A DNA stretch of 35,099 bases from Nitrospira sp. (GCA_019636875.1 JAHBWR010000026.1:1-35099); one strand, 5' to 3'; shown: positions 1-8,180, counted from the stretch's first letter. Made by a program: numbers and translations. Notes: generated from the sequence alone by a model not told the origin.

Positions 1-182
1 GACAAGGCAGGTTTTCCAGCTGGCGAAGACCCATACTGCATCCCGTTGTGCATCGGCTCTGAGGGCGCACGAAGATGAGCTGCACGGTTTGACAAGAGTG
101 GTTTTCTGGGTAGGGGGCTGAACTGAAAAGTTCCTCAGACGGATCAGTTCATGGGTACGATCGAGGCCGAGACTTCGTTCGG
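1..182. repeat. Left copy of a long direct repeat, cut by the window edge
   Basis: Positions 1-182 match 1241-1422 base for base. The first mismatch is at 183/1423. Similarity then continues with scattered changes through about 330/1570, where it is protein-coding on the minus strand. Positions 1-143 lie downstream of the coding end and contain no recognisable gene. They include a short inverted repeat (GAACT-GAAA-AGTTC, 120-133). The copy probably continues to the left of the window. Confidence 0.95.
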
Positions 183-338
183 TAGTAAGAGCGTCACCAT
201 CGCCTGATTCTGTTCACCCGGTTGAATTAAGGCGAACAAGGGCACCGGCTGCGGCACACCACCTGGTGGGAGGGCCAGCATCGCCGGAAAGTCGATCAGC
301 GGCGGGTGGGTTGATTGGCCTGCCAAATGAGCGGTGAG
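144..338 (-). pseudogene. 3'-terminal fragment of a DUF6573-like gene
   Basis: On the minus strand this frame encodes the last 60 or so residues of a protein whose final 51 residues (from LIDFPAML to SIVPMN) are identical to the C-terminus of the gene at 1384-2091. The preceding residues are similar (AGQSTHPP against ASQATLSP). In the same frame an amber codon lies at 339-341, and no start codon other than a TTG at 324-326 is available, so the N-terminal three quarters are missing. Many codons differ at the third position while the protein is unchanged, so this is a diverged relative rather than a recent copy. I infer a gene remnant left by recombination or by insertion of the adjacent toxin-antitoxin pair. 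Confidence 0.75.
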
Positions 339-351
339 CTATTGGGTCACG

Positions 352-771
352 TTACCGGTGTCTGAGCAGGCGAATAAAGTCGGCGGCTGAAATGACGGGG
401 ACGCCGCTGTAGTGCGAGGCCTCGAAATCCTGATCTCCGGTCACGAAGTAGTGGGGCTATGGGTTCGTGGCGAGCAGATCAAGGAATGGGCGATCGCGCT
501 CATCGCGGATAGGGGTGTTGGTGGAAACGGGGCGCATCACATCGGCGTGGAGACGCAGATCAGCGAGAAACGCCTCTGGCGTGATGGCAGCATGGTGGAA
601 GTATCGGCGAATTGCAGGCCGTTGGAGTACGTCTTGCAGTTCCGCCAGCGTGACCGCACTCATCACCGCTACAACTTGTCCAGTTCGAACGGCGTTGAGA
701 ATCTGCGCCGGTGGACTGGTCAACGACATCAGCCCGGCAACGAGGATATTGGTATCAAGAACGACGCGCAC
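352..771 (-). pseudogene. PIN-domain toxin interrupted by an amber codon
   Basis: PIN proteins of this type are Mg2+-dependent ribonucleases, the toxin half of type II toxin-antitoxin pairs. The frame opens with MRVVLDTNILVAG, which holds the first catalytic Asp, followed by TLAELQDVLQRP and RDERDRPFLDLLATNP with further acidic residues. A TAG at 457-459 ends it after 104 residues. Reading through that codon in the same frame gives about 34 more residues, including VTGDQDF, the conserved C-terminal acidic motif, and SGVPVISAADFI, ending at 352. A single C-to-T change from CAG would explain the stop. It overlaps the upstream antitoxin by 17 bp. The truncated product lacks the last acidic site and is probably inactive. 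A sequencing error at one base is the alternative. Confidence 0.8.
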
Positions 772-1012
772 GCTGCGCTCGAACAGCTGCCACTTCAGCG
801 GCGATCTGCTCCGGTGGCAGGGGGCCCAACTCTTTCGCGGTATGGCGCAGTTTGCGAATCATCCGCCCCAGTCGTTGACGGCTGGCTTTGCGTTCCGGTG
901 ACTCTAAAATGACCATGTGCGTCCCCCGACGGATCGACACGGGCGTTCCCCAGCCCTTGACCCAGGACGACGGTATCACGACGCCATCCTTTGTGTACTT
1001 CACGGCTTTCAT
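755..1012 (-). CDS. AbrB/MazE-like antitoxin
   Basis: An 85-residue protein whose N-terminus (KYTKDGVVIPSSWVKGWG) has the swapped-hairpin AbrB/MazE look: a basic beta strand, then VxIPxxW, and a second strand VSIRRGTHMVILES. The C-terminal half (residues 40-85) is helical and rich in Arg, the usual toxin-binding arm. An AGAGG ribosome site sits five bases before ATG 1012. It precedes and overlaps the PIN frame, the normal order for such pairs, so it should both repress the operon and neutralise the toxin. Since the toxin is broken here, the antitoxin may be free-standing or on its way out. Family assignment is by pattern only. Confidence 0.75.
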   Translation of the reverse strand: MKAVKYTKDGVVIPSSWVKGWGTPVSIRRGTHMVILESPERKASRQRLGRMIRKLRHTAKELGPLPPEQIAAEVAAVRAQRARRS

Positions 1013-1140
1013 ATCGGCCTCTTCTTTTCGTCTGTTGGGGAACAGTCTAGCATACCTTCGGTCTGCTCGCCTAACCTTCTGTATCTCCCTGTAGCTAGCA
1101 CATCATCCGTCCAGTTATAGGGTCCTCAAGAAGGGCCACT

Positions 1141-1240
1141 ATGACACGGGCAATTGTCCTACGGGAGGTGCGACAGATACGATTTGAAGAGCTGTATGCG
1201 AGCTGACGACGGCGGGAACTGACCATGAACCAAGATAGAG
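1141..1240 (+). pseudogene. Remnant of an ISNCY-type transposase N-terminus
   Basis: From ATG 1141 the plus strand reads MTRAIVLREV then RQIRFEELYA, closely resembling the start of ISNCY-type transposases, where a QMRFEELYGRW-like helix precedes the helix-turn-helix. A TGA at 1204-1206 interrupts it, and the same frame continues as RRRELTMNQ, again like the family. Similarity stops where the direct repeat begins at 1241, so only about 33 codons survive. No inverted terminal repeats were found. The identification rests on recalled family pattern. Confidence 0.45.
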
Positions 1241-1422
1241 GACAAGGCAGGTTTTCCAGCTGGCGAAGACCCATACTGCATCCCGTTGTGCATCGGCTCT
1301 GAGGGCGCACGAAGATGAGCTGCACGGTTTGACAAGAGTGGTTTTCTGGGTAGGGGGCTGAACTGAAAAGTTCCTCAGACGGATCAGTTCATGGGTACGA
1401 TCGAGGCCGAGACTTCGTTCGG
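1241..1422. repeat. Right copy of the long direct repeat
   Basis: Identical to 1-182. Positions 1241-1383 are non-coding sequence just downstream of the DUF6573-like gene; 1384-1422 are its last 13 codons including the stop. The inverted repeat GAACT-GAAA-AGTTC is at 1360-1373. The two copies are 1240 bp apart and bracket the broken toxin-antitoxin pair and the transposase remnant. Confidence 0.95.
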
Positions 1423-2091
1423 AAGTAAGAGCGTGACCATCGCTTGATTCTGCTCGCCCGGTTGGATCAAGGCGAACAGTGGCACAGGCTGTGGCACGCC
1501 ACCTGGTGGGAGGGCGAGCATGGCAGGAAAATCGATTAACGGAGAAAGCGTGGCCTGACTCGCCAAACGAAGACGAAACGCCATCAACACGTCACGTAAT
1601 CGTGACGCTTTCGTTTCATCTGAAAGTGTTTGATCTGGAGCGATGCCGACTTCCCACAAGGGTTTCGTAATCGTGATGGGAAAACTCATGCCCAGCTTCT
1701 GGGCGTCTGCAGTCACGTCAATGAGAACACCGGCCTGAATCGCCTGCTCTCTTGTCTCCATCAACCCTTGCAACAGCTGACCAACCTTCCCCTCAGAAAC
1801 CCCTTCCGCCTTTAGACCATCCTCAACCTTTGATACTTCGTCTCCTGACAAGGAAAGGATTGGCGTAACCGTTTCCTTCTCCTCGACCAGCGACTCATCA
1901 GATACTAACGTTGATTCATTTGGCGCCGGAGGCAGGGCACGCATCAAGCCTTCATAGACCTTCTTGGCCGATGCAGACCACGTTGGGTTACATGGGCGAC
2001 CAGCGAATGCTGCCTCGGCCGCTTTTCGTTCATCGTGAGTGAGTATTTTTGGGGTTTGTTTCATATCCATGGTGGATAGATAATCCGGCAT
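1384..2091 (-). CDS. DUF6573-like protein of unknown function
   Basis: 235 residues from the first ATG (2091); an internal start at Met8 or Met10 is equally possible because no convincing ribosome site is visible. Residues 20-50 (AFAGRPCNPTWSASAKKVYEG) are followed by an acidic linker. Residues 110-180 (TREQAIQAGVLIDV, FPITITKPLWEVGIAP, RLRDVLMAF) match the pattern of DUF6573 proteins, which are mostly known from phages, plasmids and genomic islands and have no established activity. The C-terminus is duplicated as a fragment at 144-338. It lies 24 bp downstream of the MFS gene on the same strand, but nothing links the two functionally. Confidence 0.65.
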   Translation of the reverse strand: MPDYLSTMDMKQTPKILTHDERKAAEAAFAGRPCNPTWSASAKKVYEGLMRALPPAPNESTLVSDESLVEEKETVTPILSLSGDEVSKVEDGLKAEGVSEGKVGQLLQGLMETREQAIQAGVLIDVTADAQKLGMSFPITITKPLWEVGIAPDQTLSDETKASRLRDVLMAFRLRLASQATLSPLIDFPAMLALPPGGVPQPVPLFALIQPGEQNQAMVTLLLPNEVSASIVPMN

Positions 2092-2115
2092 AGAGGAAAG
2101 TCAAGAGCGGGGGAG

Positions 2116-3381
2116 TTAGTCCGGGAGTCGGCGCCCTTTGGTTTCTGGAGCAAACAACAAAACAATGAGTCCGATCAAATAGATAAGGGCAACGGTGCTG
2201 GCGGCACGTCCAAACGTGCCTAAGGTCGTGACCAGCCAACCGGTCAGAAACGGGGAGGCCGACGCCAGGACGCGCCCGGCGTTAAAGCAAAAACCAGCTC
2301 CAGTAGCTCGCAGCCTTGTCGGATACAGTTCGGGCAGATAGATCGGAAACCCGCTGAAGATTCCATTGTTAAAGAATCCCAAGAGCGGCAACAGCATCAA
2401 GACCCCGGTGTAACTCGTCGGGACCAAATAGGTAATCGGCAACATAATAAAACTTCCCAGGCACATGAGAGCAAACACCGGTCTCCGGCCAAATCGGTCA
2501 GCCAATGGACCAAAGCCGAGATAGCCAAAGATCGCACCGGCATTTAACGCCATAATGGCATAGCTCACATATTTGGTGAGGAGTGCTGGATCTTGTCCCT
2601 TCAAGTCGGGCAATTCACGGATCAGGGTTGGCGCCCAGTTCGTTGAGCCCCATAATCCGAAGACCGCCACAAAGGCCAATGCCGAACCAACCAACGTGGC
2701 TCGCCGCAAATCACCATGAAAGATGGTGGTCACAGGGATGGCCTGTTTCTCATGCTCATGCGTCCAGCGGTCCGGCTCCTTGACCCACCAGCGCACGAGT
2801 AACGCGACAAATGCAGGAAGCACACCGATCAGAAATAGGCCTCGCCAGCCATACGATTCTTTGAGAGTAAGGTTGATCGCGGCTGCTAGAAAGAATCCGA
2901 CTGCCCAAGCCGACTGAAGAATGCCTGCCGCTTTAGCCCGCTTATCTTCTGGCCACGTTTCCGCCACGATGGCAGCGCCGGCTGCCCATTCACCACCGAT
3001 ACCGAGCGCGGTGAGAAATCTCGCGAGTGCTAGGTGCCACCAGGTTTCCGCCAATGCGGCAGCTCCGGTGAACACAGCATAGATGATAATCGTGGCGATC
3101 AAGACTTTCGTCCGGCCGAATCGATCAGCCATGATCCCGAATGAAATCCCGCCGATTGCCCAGCCGATAAGAAAGATGGAGAATATAATTCCGCCGTACC
3201 AGCCGATCTGCTCTGTGGTTGGTGGGCCGCTCGCCGTCTGCAGCAGATCGTGCAAGGCCGGATGCAAGACGATGGCGTAGATTGTGGCGTCCATCGCATC
3301 GAAGACCCACCCAAGCCAGGCGACAAAAAGCACCAGCCATTGGTAGCGGGTAACTCCAGATCGCCATGAGGAACCATTCAT
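2116..3381 (-). CDS. MFS transporter, AAHS/sialate-like
   Basis: A 421-residue protein with about twelve hydrophobic segments, the standard length for the major facilitator superfamily. TM1 carries WVFDAMDATIY, resembling the acidic DxxD-type motif of aromatic acid:H+ symporters. The loop 2-3 signature FGIMADRFGR is at residues 81-90 and its second-half copy GPLADRFGRR at 291-300; RFLTALGIGGEW (121-132) is the TM4 motif. These features place it in the inner membrane as a proton-coupled importer of an organic anion. The substrate cannot be read from sequence. The start at 3381 is preceded by TAGGATG-like bases. It is divergent from the J-domain gene. Confidence 0.85.
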   Translation of the reverse strand: MNGSSWRSGVTRYQWLVLFVAWLGWVFDAMDATIYAIVLHPALHDLLQTASGPPTTEQIGWYGGIIFSIFLIGWAIGGISFGIMADRFGRTKVLIATIIIYAVFTGAAALAETWWHLALARFLTALGIGGEWAAGAAIVAETWPEDKRAKAAGILQSAWAVGFFLAAAINLTLKESYGWRGLFLIGVLPAFVALLVRWWVKEPDRWTHEHEKQAIPVTTIFHGDLRRATLVGSALAFVAVFGLWGSTNWAPTLIRELPDLKGQDPALLTKYVSYAIMALNAGAIFGYLGFGPLADRFGRRPVFALMCLGSFIMLPITYLVPTSYTGVLMLLPLLGFFNNGIFSGFPIYLPELYPTRLRATGAGFCFNAGRVLASASPFLTGWLVTTLGTFGRAASTVALIYLIGLIVLLFAPETKGRRLPD

Positions 3382-3476
3382 CCGATCATCCTACGTGTAT
3401 ACGAATTGCTCGAGCCAGCCAGAGAACCCTGACGCGAGAGTCGCCAAGGCTACGGAGGATCTCGGCCACAGTCAAG

Positions 3477-3505
3477 GTGAAGCGACCGACCCTCCGTGCT
3501 ATAGT
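3477..3505 (+). promoter_or_regulatory. Candidate sigma70 promoter of the J-domain gene
   Basis: An extended -10 element (TGC then TATAGT, 3497-3505) lies 17 bp after a weak -35 (GTGAAG, 3477-3482). Transcription would start at about 3512, at or next to the ATG at 3513, giving a leaderless or nearly leaderless message. Confidence 0.4.
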
Positions 3506-3512
3506 CCTTCGC

Positions 3513-4151
3513 ATGGCGCGCATGAATTACTATCAAATGCTCGGAGTCTCACGAGACGCCTCGGACGAAGAGATCAAAAAAGCCTATCGCAAGCTGGTCT
3601 TTGAGCACCATCCCGATCGTAATCCGCACAAGACAGATTCCGAAGCACGGATCAGAGAGATCAATGTCGCCTACGAGATCATCGGCGACCCGGAGAAGCG
3701 CAGGAGCTACGACCGCCTCTCGTGGGGAGATGAACCACGCGCTGCGTCGGCCGACCCGGAACTCATTCTGAACGAGATCGAACAGAAGCTGTTCGACGAG
3801 GGACGGAAAGAAATGTTTGCGATCATGATGCAGAATGTCGCTCGCGTGAAGGATGAATTAAAAATAATTCGTGCTCAGACCATTCAAGCACAGGGATATG
3901 ATTCATTCTTTGAGCCAGTCGTTCACACGCGGGCCTCAGACATTATGGGCGACCTCGTGACTGATGAGATGGAGAGCCGAAAGCATCGTTTGGTCGAGGT
4001 GGCCACGGAGATGCTGGTATCTCAAGGAGTTGTCAAAAAAGGTGATGAACGTGAGATTCGATCCCTCAGATCTCGTCTAGAGGAGAGTTCTCAGAAAGGG
4101 CGGGTTCACGGCGTGGCCTCGGCTCTCGAACTTTTTTATGAACGGCGTTAG
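3513..4151 (+). CDS. J-domain (DnaJ-like) co-chaperone protein
   Basis: Starts MARMNYYQML, so the J domain begins at residue 4: YYQMLGVSRDASDEEIKKAYRK, the HPD tripeptide in EHHPDRNP, and the closing helix YEIIGDPEKRRSYD. The HPD motif stimulates DnaK-type Hsp70 ATPase. Residues 75-212 contain no Gly/Phe region or zinc finger and are predicted mostly helical and charged, so this is a type III J protein with a private client-binding tail. The frame is open further upstream to 3366, but that extension overlaps the MFS start and lacks J-domain similarity; ATG 3513 or 3522 is preferred. Its last 4 bp overlap the convergent amidohydrolase gene. Confidence 0.85.
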   Translation: MARMNYYQMLGVSRDASDEEIKKAYRKLVFEHHPDRNPHKTDSEARIREINVAYEIIGDPEKRRSYDRLSWGDEPRAASADPELILNEIEQKLFDEGRKEMFAIMMQNVARVKDELKIIRAQTIQAQGYDSFFEPVVHTRASDIMGDLVTDEMESRKHRLVEVATEMLVSQGVVKKGDEREIRSLRSRLEESSQKGRVHGVASALELFYERR

Positions 4152-5356
4152 GCGTGGGAAAATGGGCCCGACATAAACTTCCCTGCCTTCATTACACCCA
4201 CAATTTTATCCCGATCCCGTAGCACATCGATTCGCTGCAGTGGGTTGCCTCGCAGGACCACGAGATCAGCTTCTTTTCCCCTCGTCAGGGTTCCAACTAT
4301 ACTCTGGACTCCGATCAATCGAGCTGCGGCAGCTGTCGAAGCGACGATCGCTTCCATCGGTGTCATGCCCAGAGCGACCATGCGTTCGAGTTCCTGAGCG
4401 TTGTCTCCATGATAGTTGAATGGTGTTCCGGCATCGGTCCCCATCGCAATGGAAATTCCGTTCCGATGCGCATATTTGAAACTGGCTTGGTGACGTTTCG
4501 TCATGGCTTTGGCCTTGCTCAATGCACTTTCCGGAATGCCGCAACTCGGTCGACAGGCCGCTGTGGTCGCTAAGGCGGAGAGGGTAGGGACCATATAGAC
4601 ACCGTACTGCTTCATCAGGGCACCGGCCTCCTCATCGAGCAGCGTGGCGTGTTCGATCGAACGGACACCAGCCAGAATTGCGTTTCTCATGCCTGAAGCG
4701 CCGTGCGCATGGGCTGCCACTTTTTTTTCAGCATGGCGTGCCGCGTCGACGGCCGCGGACAATTCTTCCATCGTCATTTGGGCTACGTCCGGAGATGTGC
4801 CGGGCGTGAGGACGCCGCCAGAGGCAATGACCTTGATGACTCCAGCGCCGGCAGCAATCTGGTCCATGACGGCTTGTCGGACTTGCTCTGTCCCTTCTAC
4901 TTCTCGACCGATGAACCGTGCGTGCCCACCGATCATGCAGATCGCGAGACCTGCCCCGACGATGCGTGGACCAGGCACAAGCCCGGAATCGATGGCCTGT
5001 TTGAGGGCAAAGATCGAATGGTCACGAGCGCCAACGTCTCGCACCGTTGTGAAGCCGGCATCGACTGTAGCCTTCGCGTGGCTGGCTGATTTGAGTAGGG
5101 TCAGCGACGGATGCTCCGAGTCTAAAGCCGCCACGACATCCGCCTCACCTCCCAAACAGAGGTGCACATGACAATCGATCAGACCAGGGAGAATCGTGAG
5201 GCCACGTCCATTGATGCGCAGGGTCCCTTTCGGAATGGCTAGAGTCTTGCTGGGACCGACTGCGGAGATTTTTGAGCCTCTTACTATGATTGTGGCGCCC
5301 TCATGAACGGCTCCAGTCCCATCGATCAGGCGTGCATGATGAATCGCAATCGTCAC
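4148..5356 (-). CDS. Metal-dependent amidohydrolase (imidazolonepropionase/prolidase-like)
   Basis: 402 residues with the full amidohydrolase metal site: HVH at 63-65 after LPGLID, IKVIASGG with Lys175 (probable bridging carbamylated Lys), AHAHG (216-218), SIEHA (His236) and GTDAGTP (Asp308). The N- and C-terminal beta-sandwich strands (GTLTRGKEADLVVLRGNPL near the end) are typical. Such enzymes hydrolyse C-N bonds in small cyclic amides or dipeptides; this subgroup includes Xaa-Pro dipeptidase-like members. No signal peptide, so cytoplasmic. It begins with GTG at 5356, three bases after the aminotransferase stop, so translation is probably coupled. The pairing suggests degradation of an amino-acid-derived compound, which is inference. 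Confidence 0.85.
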   Translation of the reverse strand: MTIAIHHARLIDGTGAVHEGATIIVRGSKISAVGPSKTLAIPKGTLRINGRGLTILPGLIDCHVHLCLGGEADVVAALDSEHPSLTLLKSASHAKATVDAGFTTVRDVGARDHSIFALKQAIDSGLVPGPRIVGAGLAICMIGGHARFIGREVEGTEQVRQAVMDQIAAGAGVIKVIASGGVLTPGTSPDVAQMTMEELSAAVDAARHAEKKVAAHAHGASGMRNAILAGVRSIEHATLLDEEAGALMKQYGVYMVPTLSALATTAACRPSCGIPESALSKAKAMTKRHQASFKYAHRNGISIAMGTDAGTPFNYHGDNAQELERMVALGMTPMEAIVASTAAAARLIGVQSIVGTLTRGKEADLVVLRGNPLQRIDVLRDRDKIVGVMKAGKFMSGPFSHA

Positions 5357-5359
5357 AAC

Positions 5360-6538
5360 TTACCGCCCTCGACTATAGGTAGAGGCCGCAGCTTGGAGAG
5401 CGATCCCGGGAATTGTAACCCACCCGTTTTGGATGCCGATCTCTTCCAGCGCATTCAACAGCGTCAGCACGTTGGCTTCCGTCGACGATTCTCCCATCAG
5501 TCCGATCCTCCAGACCTTTCCCTTGAGATGACCTAAACCTCCTCCGATCTCAATATCGAACCGCTCAAGAAGTTGAGCCCTGACGGCCCCCTCGTCGATC
5601 AATGTAGGAACGGTCACGCACAGCAACGTAGGGAGTCGGTAGTCGACCGGGGGTACTGGATCGAAGCCAAGCGCCAGCAGTCCTGCCATCAGTGCTCGGC
5701 TGTTGAGGTGATGCCGGGCAAAGCGAGCAGGGAGCCCTTCTTCCGCGATGATCCGCAATGATTCGCGAAGGGCATACAACATCGAAATCGGCGCTGTGTG
5801 ATGATAGGCCCGATTGTGCTCCGTCCAATAGTCCGCAATGAGGGACAAGTCAAAATACCAACTTTGACAGGGAGTTCGACGACTGCGGATCACCGACAGC
5901 GCACGGTCATTCACGGTGAGTGGGGCCAGACCAGGCGGGCAGCTCAGACATTTTTGGGTGGCGCTATAACAGACATCGATTCCCCATCGGTCGACCTCAA
6001 CCGGCAGACCTGCCAGCGATGTTACCGCATCGACGATCAGCAACGCGTCGTGCGCGCGACACATCGCACTCATGGGTTCGATGGGTTGCCAGGCACCTGT
6101 GGAGGTTTCCGCATGGACGAGTACGACGGCCTTGACCGGACCCGATCGTCTGAGTTTCTCCTCGATCAGATCCGGTTCAATAATCTGTCCCCACGGCACC
6201 TCAATCCGAATCGCCTTTCCTCCGCAGCGCTCGACGATCGTCGCGAGTCGAGTACCAAACACACCGTTGACGCCCACGATCACGGCATCGCCTGGTTCGA
6301 CAATATTCACGACAGCCGCCTCCATCCCGGCAGATCCTGTCCCGGAAACGGCGATGGTCAAACGGTTCGCGGTCGAGAAGAGTCGACGGAGGCGTGTTTG
6401 AACGTCGTTCATCACGGCAAGGAAGGCCTGGTCCAGATGTCCAACAAGCGAGGTTGCCATGGCCTGCAAGACCCGAGGATGCACGTTGCTGGGACCTGGT
6501 CCCAACAGCAACCGTCGTGGTGCGCAAAATTCTTCCAT
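5360..6538 (-). CDS. PLP-dependent aminotransferase, serine-pyruvate/alanine-glyoxylate family
   Basis: A class V (fold type I) aminotransferase. It opens with LLLGPGPSNVHPRV, the phosphate and substrate loop of the alanine-glyoxylate group, followed by SGTGSAGMEAA (cofactor phosphate loop), VHAETSTG, LIVDAVTSLAG (Asp against the pyridine nitrogen) and SATQKCL, whose Lys binds PLP. IGGGLG and WRIGLMG near the C-terminus are also family features. Length (392 residues from ATG 6538) is normal. ATG 6538 is chosen because AGGAG lies ten bases upstream and family similarity starts there; an ATG at 6586 is also in frame. First gene of a two-gene unit with the amidohydrolase. Likely uses glyoxylate or pyruvate as acceptor. 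Confidence 0.88.
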   Translation of the reverse strand: MEEFCAPRRLLLGPGPSNVHPRVLQAMATSLVGHLDQAFLAVMNDVQTRLRRLFSTANRLTIAVSGTGSAGMEAAVVNIVEPGDAVIVGVNGVFGTRLATIVERCGGKAIRIEVPWGQIIEPDLIEEKLRRSGPVKAVVLVHAETSTGAWQPIEPMSAMCRAHDALLIVDAVTSLAGLPVEVDRWGIDVCYSATQKCLSCPPGLAPLTVNDRALSVIRSRRTPCQSWYFDLSLIADYWTEHNRAYHHTAPISMLYALRESLRIIAEEGLPARFARHHLNSRALMAGLLALGFDPVPPVDYRLPTLLCVTVPTLIDEGAVRAQLLERFDIEIGGGLGHLKGKVWRIGLMGESSTEANVLTLLNALEEIGIQNGWVTIPGIALQAAASTYSRGR

Positions 6539-6645
6539 CGTGGAAAGGCTCCTGAAATGTCGCGCGGTTAGTATAGCCAACTTCATCAGGCAAGGCTATG
6601 CCAGAAATCTTCGACTCCCTTGGTCCGTAGCCACTTCGAGGGGGA

Positions 6646-6674
6646 TTAAGAGTCGATGATGCCCATGATATAGT
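6646..6674 (+). promoter_or_regulatory. Candidate sigma70 promoter of the CPBP protease gene
   Basis: TTAAGA (6646-6651) and TATAGT (6669-6674) are separated by 17 bp, with a TG one base before the -10 (extended -10). Transcription would start near 6681, only a few bases before ATG 6684. Confidence 0.45.
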
Positions 6675-6683
6675 CTGCTCCCC

Positions 6684-8180
6684 ATGAGAGAACAGGCACT
6701 GTCGATCGGACAATTGGAACGCGTCCCACAGGTCGATCACCAGACAGTTTCCCACCATCCTCTTTCACCGTACGATTCTCCATGGTCGACCTTCGTGAGC
6801 GTCGTGTGTGCCTGTGTGCTGGTGACCGCACTCGGCAGTATCGTCTGGTTTTCACTCACCGCACCCAAACTCGATCGCTTTGAAGAACCGGAGCGCGCCT
6901 TAGAGTTGATGGTCGGTCGCATGATGGAGGCCCAAGATGGGCTCAGCCGGTCGCCGGAATGGCAGCAATGGCTCGCGGAGTGGACCATGGGCGACCAGAG
7001 GGAGGCCTATGAGCAAGGCATTCAATGGTACCGCGAACTCGCTGCCACGACGGATGATCCACTCTCGAAACTGCGACTGGCAATCTTACTGGGTGAATCA
7101 GGCCGGCACGATGAGGCCGTTGCCGAGGCGGAGAGATGGCAGGATCAGGGGCTCTATACGGGACTGTTCGAACAACTCATTGTGGCCGCCTATGGTTCCC
7201 AACCGCTGAGTCCCGCTCAAGAAGCTGATCTACAAGCAGCCCTTGCGGAAGCGATGCCTAGTGGATGGTTTTACAATCAGCTGTCTGCCCGGTTAGCGCA
7301 ACGTGGAGGGGACCACGCACTGCTCACGACCGTTGAACAACAGAATGCCGGCAACGCCGATCACGTCCAGCAGGGGATTCGTCCCCTGATCGTGACGGAG
7401 GTGATCTGCTTGTTGGTCGGATCGGTTATGTTGTTAGGCATCGTGCGCTTGCAGGGACAACGAGTCGATATTCTACGCATCCATCGGCCAGGCGTTCCAC
7501 CACCGTGGTCTGGACGTACCGCCATGGCTGTCATCCTCCGCGGCGGCGCGTTGGGGGTTGTTACAACCGTCGCGTTTCTAACCGTTCCATCTCTTGCGCA
7601 ATCGTTAGTAAGCGCCTTCGTCATTCCCTTGGCGAACATTCCGTTGCTCATTCTTGCCTACGTTCACCTGCTCAAGCCGGCCGGTCTGACCTTCTGGACC
7701 GGTTTCGGGTTACGTATGAAAAACGTGCATCCCGGCCGACTGGCATGCATCATTATCGCCGTGGTCGCAGCTGGGCTCTGGGGAGAATGGGTCCTTGGTC
7801 GAACTGCCGAATTCTTGGATGTGAGCAACCACTGGACAGAATGGTTCGATCCCAACCTCGTGTGGGCCTCAACGCCCAAGCTGACCGTAAGTTTATTGGA
7901 ATACATCCTCTTCGCCCCGATCTTTGAGGAACTGGCGTTTCGCGGACTGCTGTACGCCACGCTTCGCCGACGGCTCACATTCGTTCCCGCCGCGATCATC
8001 AGCACCAGCATCTTTGCCCTCGCACACGGCTACAGTCTCATCGGGTTCATCAGTGTGTTTTGGAGTGGATTTCTGTGGGCATGGATCTACGAACGGACCG
8101 GCAGTCTGATCCCCGGCATGGTCGCGCATGCGATGAATAACTTGCTGGTATGTCTTACCGTGATGGCTCTACTTGGGTGA
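6684..8180 (+). CDS. CPBP-family intramembrane glutamic protease with extracytoplasmic insertion
   Basis: 498 residues. The C-terminal third is a CPBP (CAAX protease and bacteriocin-processing) domain: EELAFRG with Glu415, Glu416 and Arg420, ALAHG with His448, and HAMNN with His482 and Asn486, the conserved polar active site inside the membrane. Ahead of it, one TM (35-58) is followed by about 175 soluble residues (60-235) with TPR-like helical pairs such as LRLAILLGESGRHDEAVAEA, then further TMs from 236. Typical CPBP proteins are 200-300 residues, so the insertion is unusual and may present substrates or sense envelope state. It converges on, and overlaps by 26 bp, the epimerase-like gene. 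Confidence 0.82.
   Translation: MREQALSIGQLERVPQVDHQTVSHHPLSPYDSPWSTFVSVVCACVLVTALGSIVWFSLTAPKLDRFEEPERALELMVGRMMEAQDGLSRSPEWQQWLAEWTMGDQREAYEQGIQWYRELAATTDDPLSKLRLAILLGESGRHDEAVAEAERWQDQGLYTGLFEQLIVAAYGSQPLSPAQEADLQAALAEAMPSGWFYNQLSARLAQRGGDHALLTTVEQQNAGNADHVQQGIRPLIVTEVICLLVGSVMLLGIVRLQGQRVDILRIHRPGVPPPWSGRTAMAVILRGGALGVVTTVAFLTVPSLAQSLVSAFVIPLANIPLLILAYVHLLKPAGLTFWTGFGLRMKNVHPGRLACIIIAVVAAGLWGEWVLGRTAEFLDVSNHWTEWFDPNLVWASTPKLTVSLLEYILFAPIFEELAFRGLLYATLRRRLTFVPAAIISTSIFALAHGYSLIGFISVFWSGFLWAWIYERTGSLIPGMVAHAMNNLLVCLTVMALLG

Noticed and set aside
412..912. Plus-strand frames of 166 and 144 codons over the toxin-antitoxin pair
   Set aside because: They are mirror frames of the PIN and antitoxin genes, whose families are clear on the minus strand.
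1060..1110. Integron attC site suggested by GCCTAAC near 1066 and repeats around a toxin-antitoxin pair
   Set aside because: No matching GTTRRRY partner or paired inner arms were found, and the flanking repeats do not have attC structure.
1095..1325. 76-codon minus-strand frame across the repeat
   Set aside because: The sequence is Arg/Ser-rich with no similarity. The plus strand of the same stretch matches a transposase start better.
3366..3512. 49-residue N-terminal extension of the J-domain protein
   Set aside because: J proteins of this type begin at the J domain. The extension overlaps the divergent MFS start, and a promoter-like sequence lies inside it.
5798..6571. 257-codon plus-strand frame
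   Set aside because: Antisense to the aminotransferase, which has complete PLP motifs.
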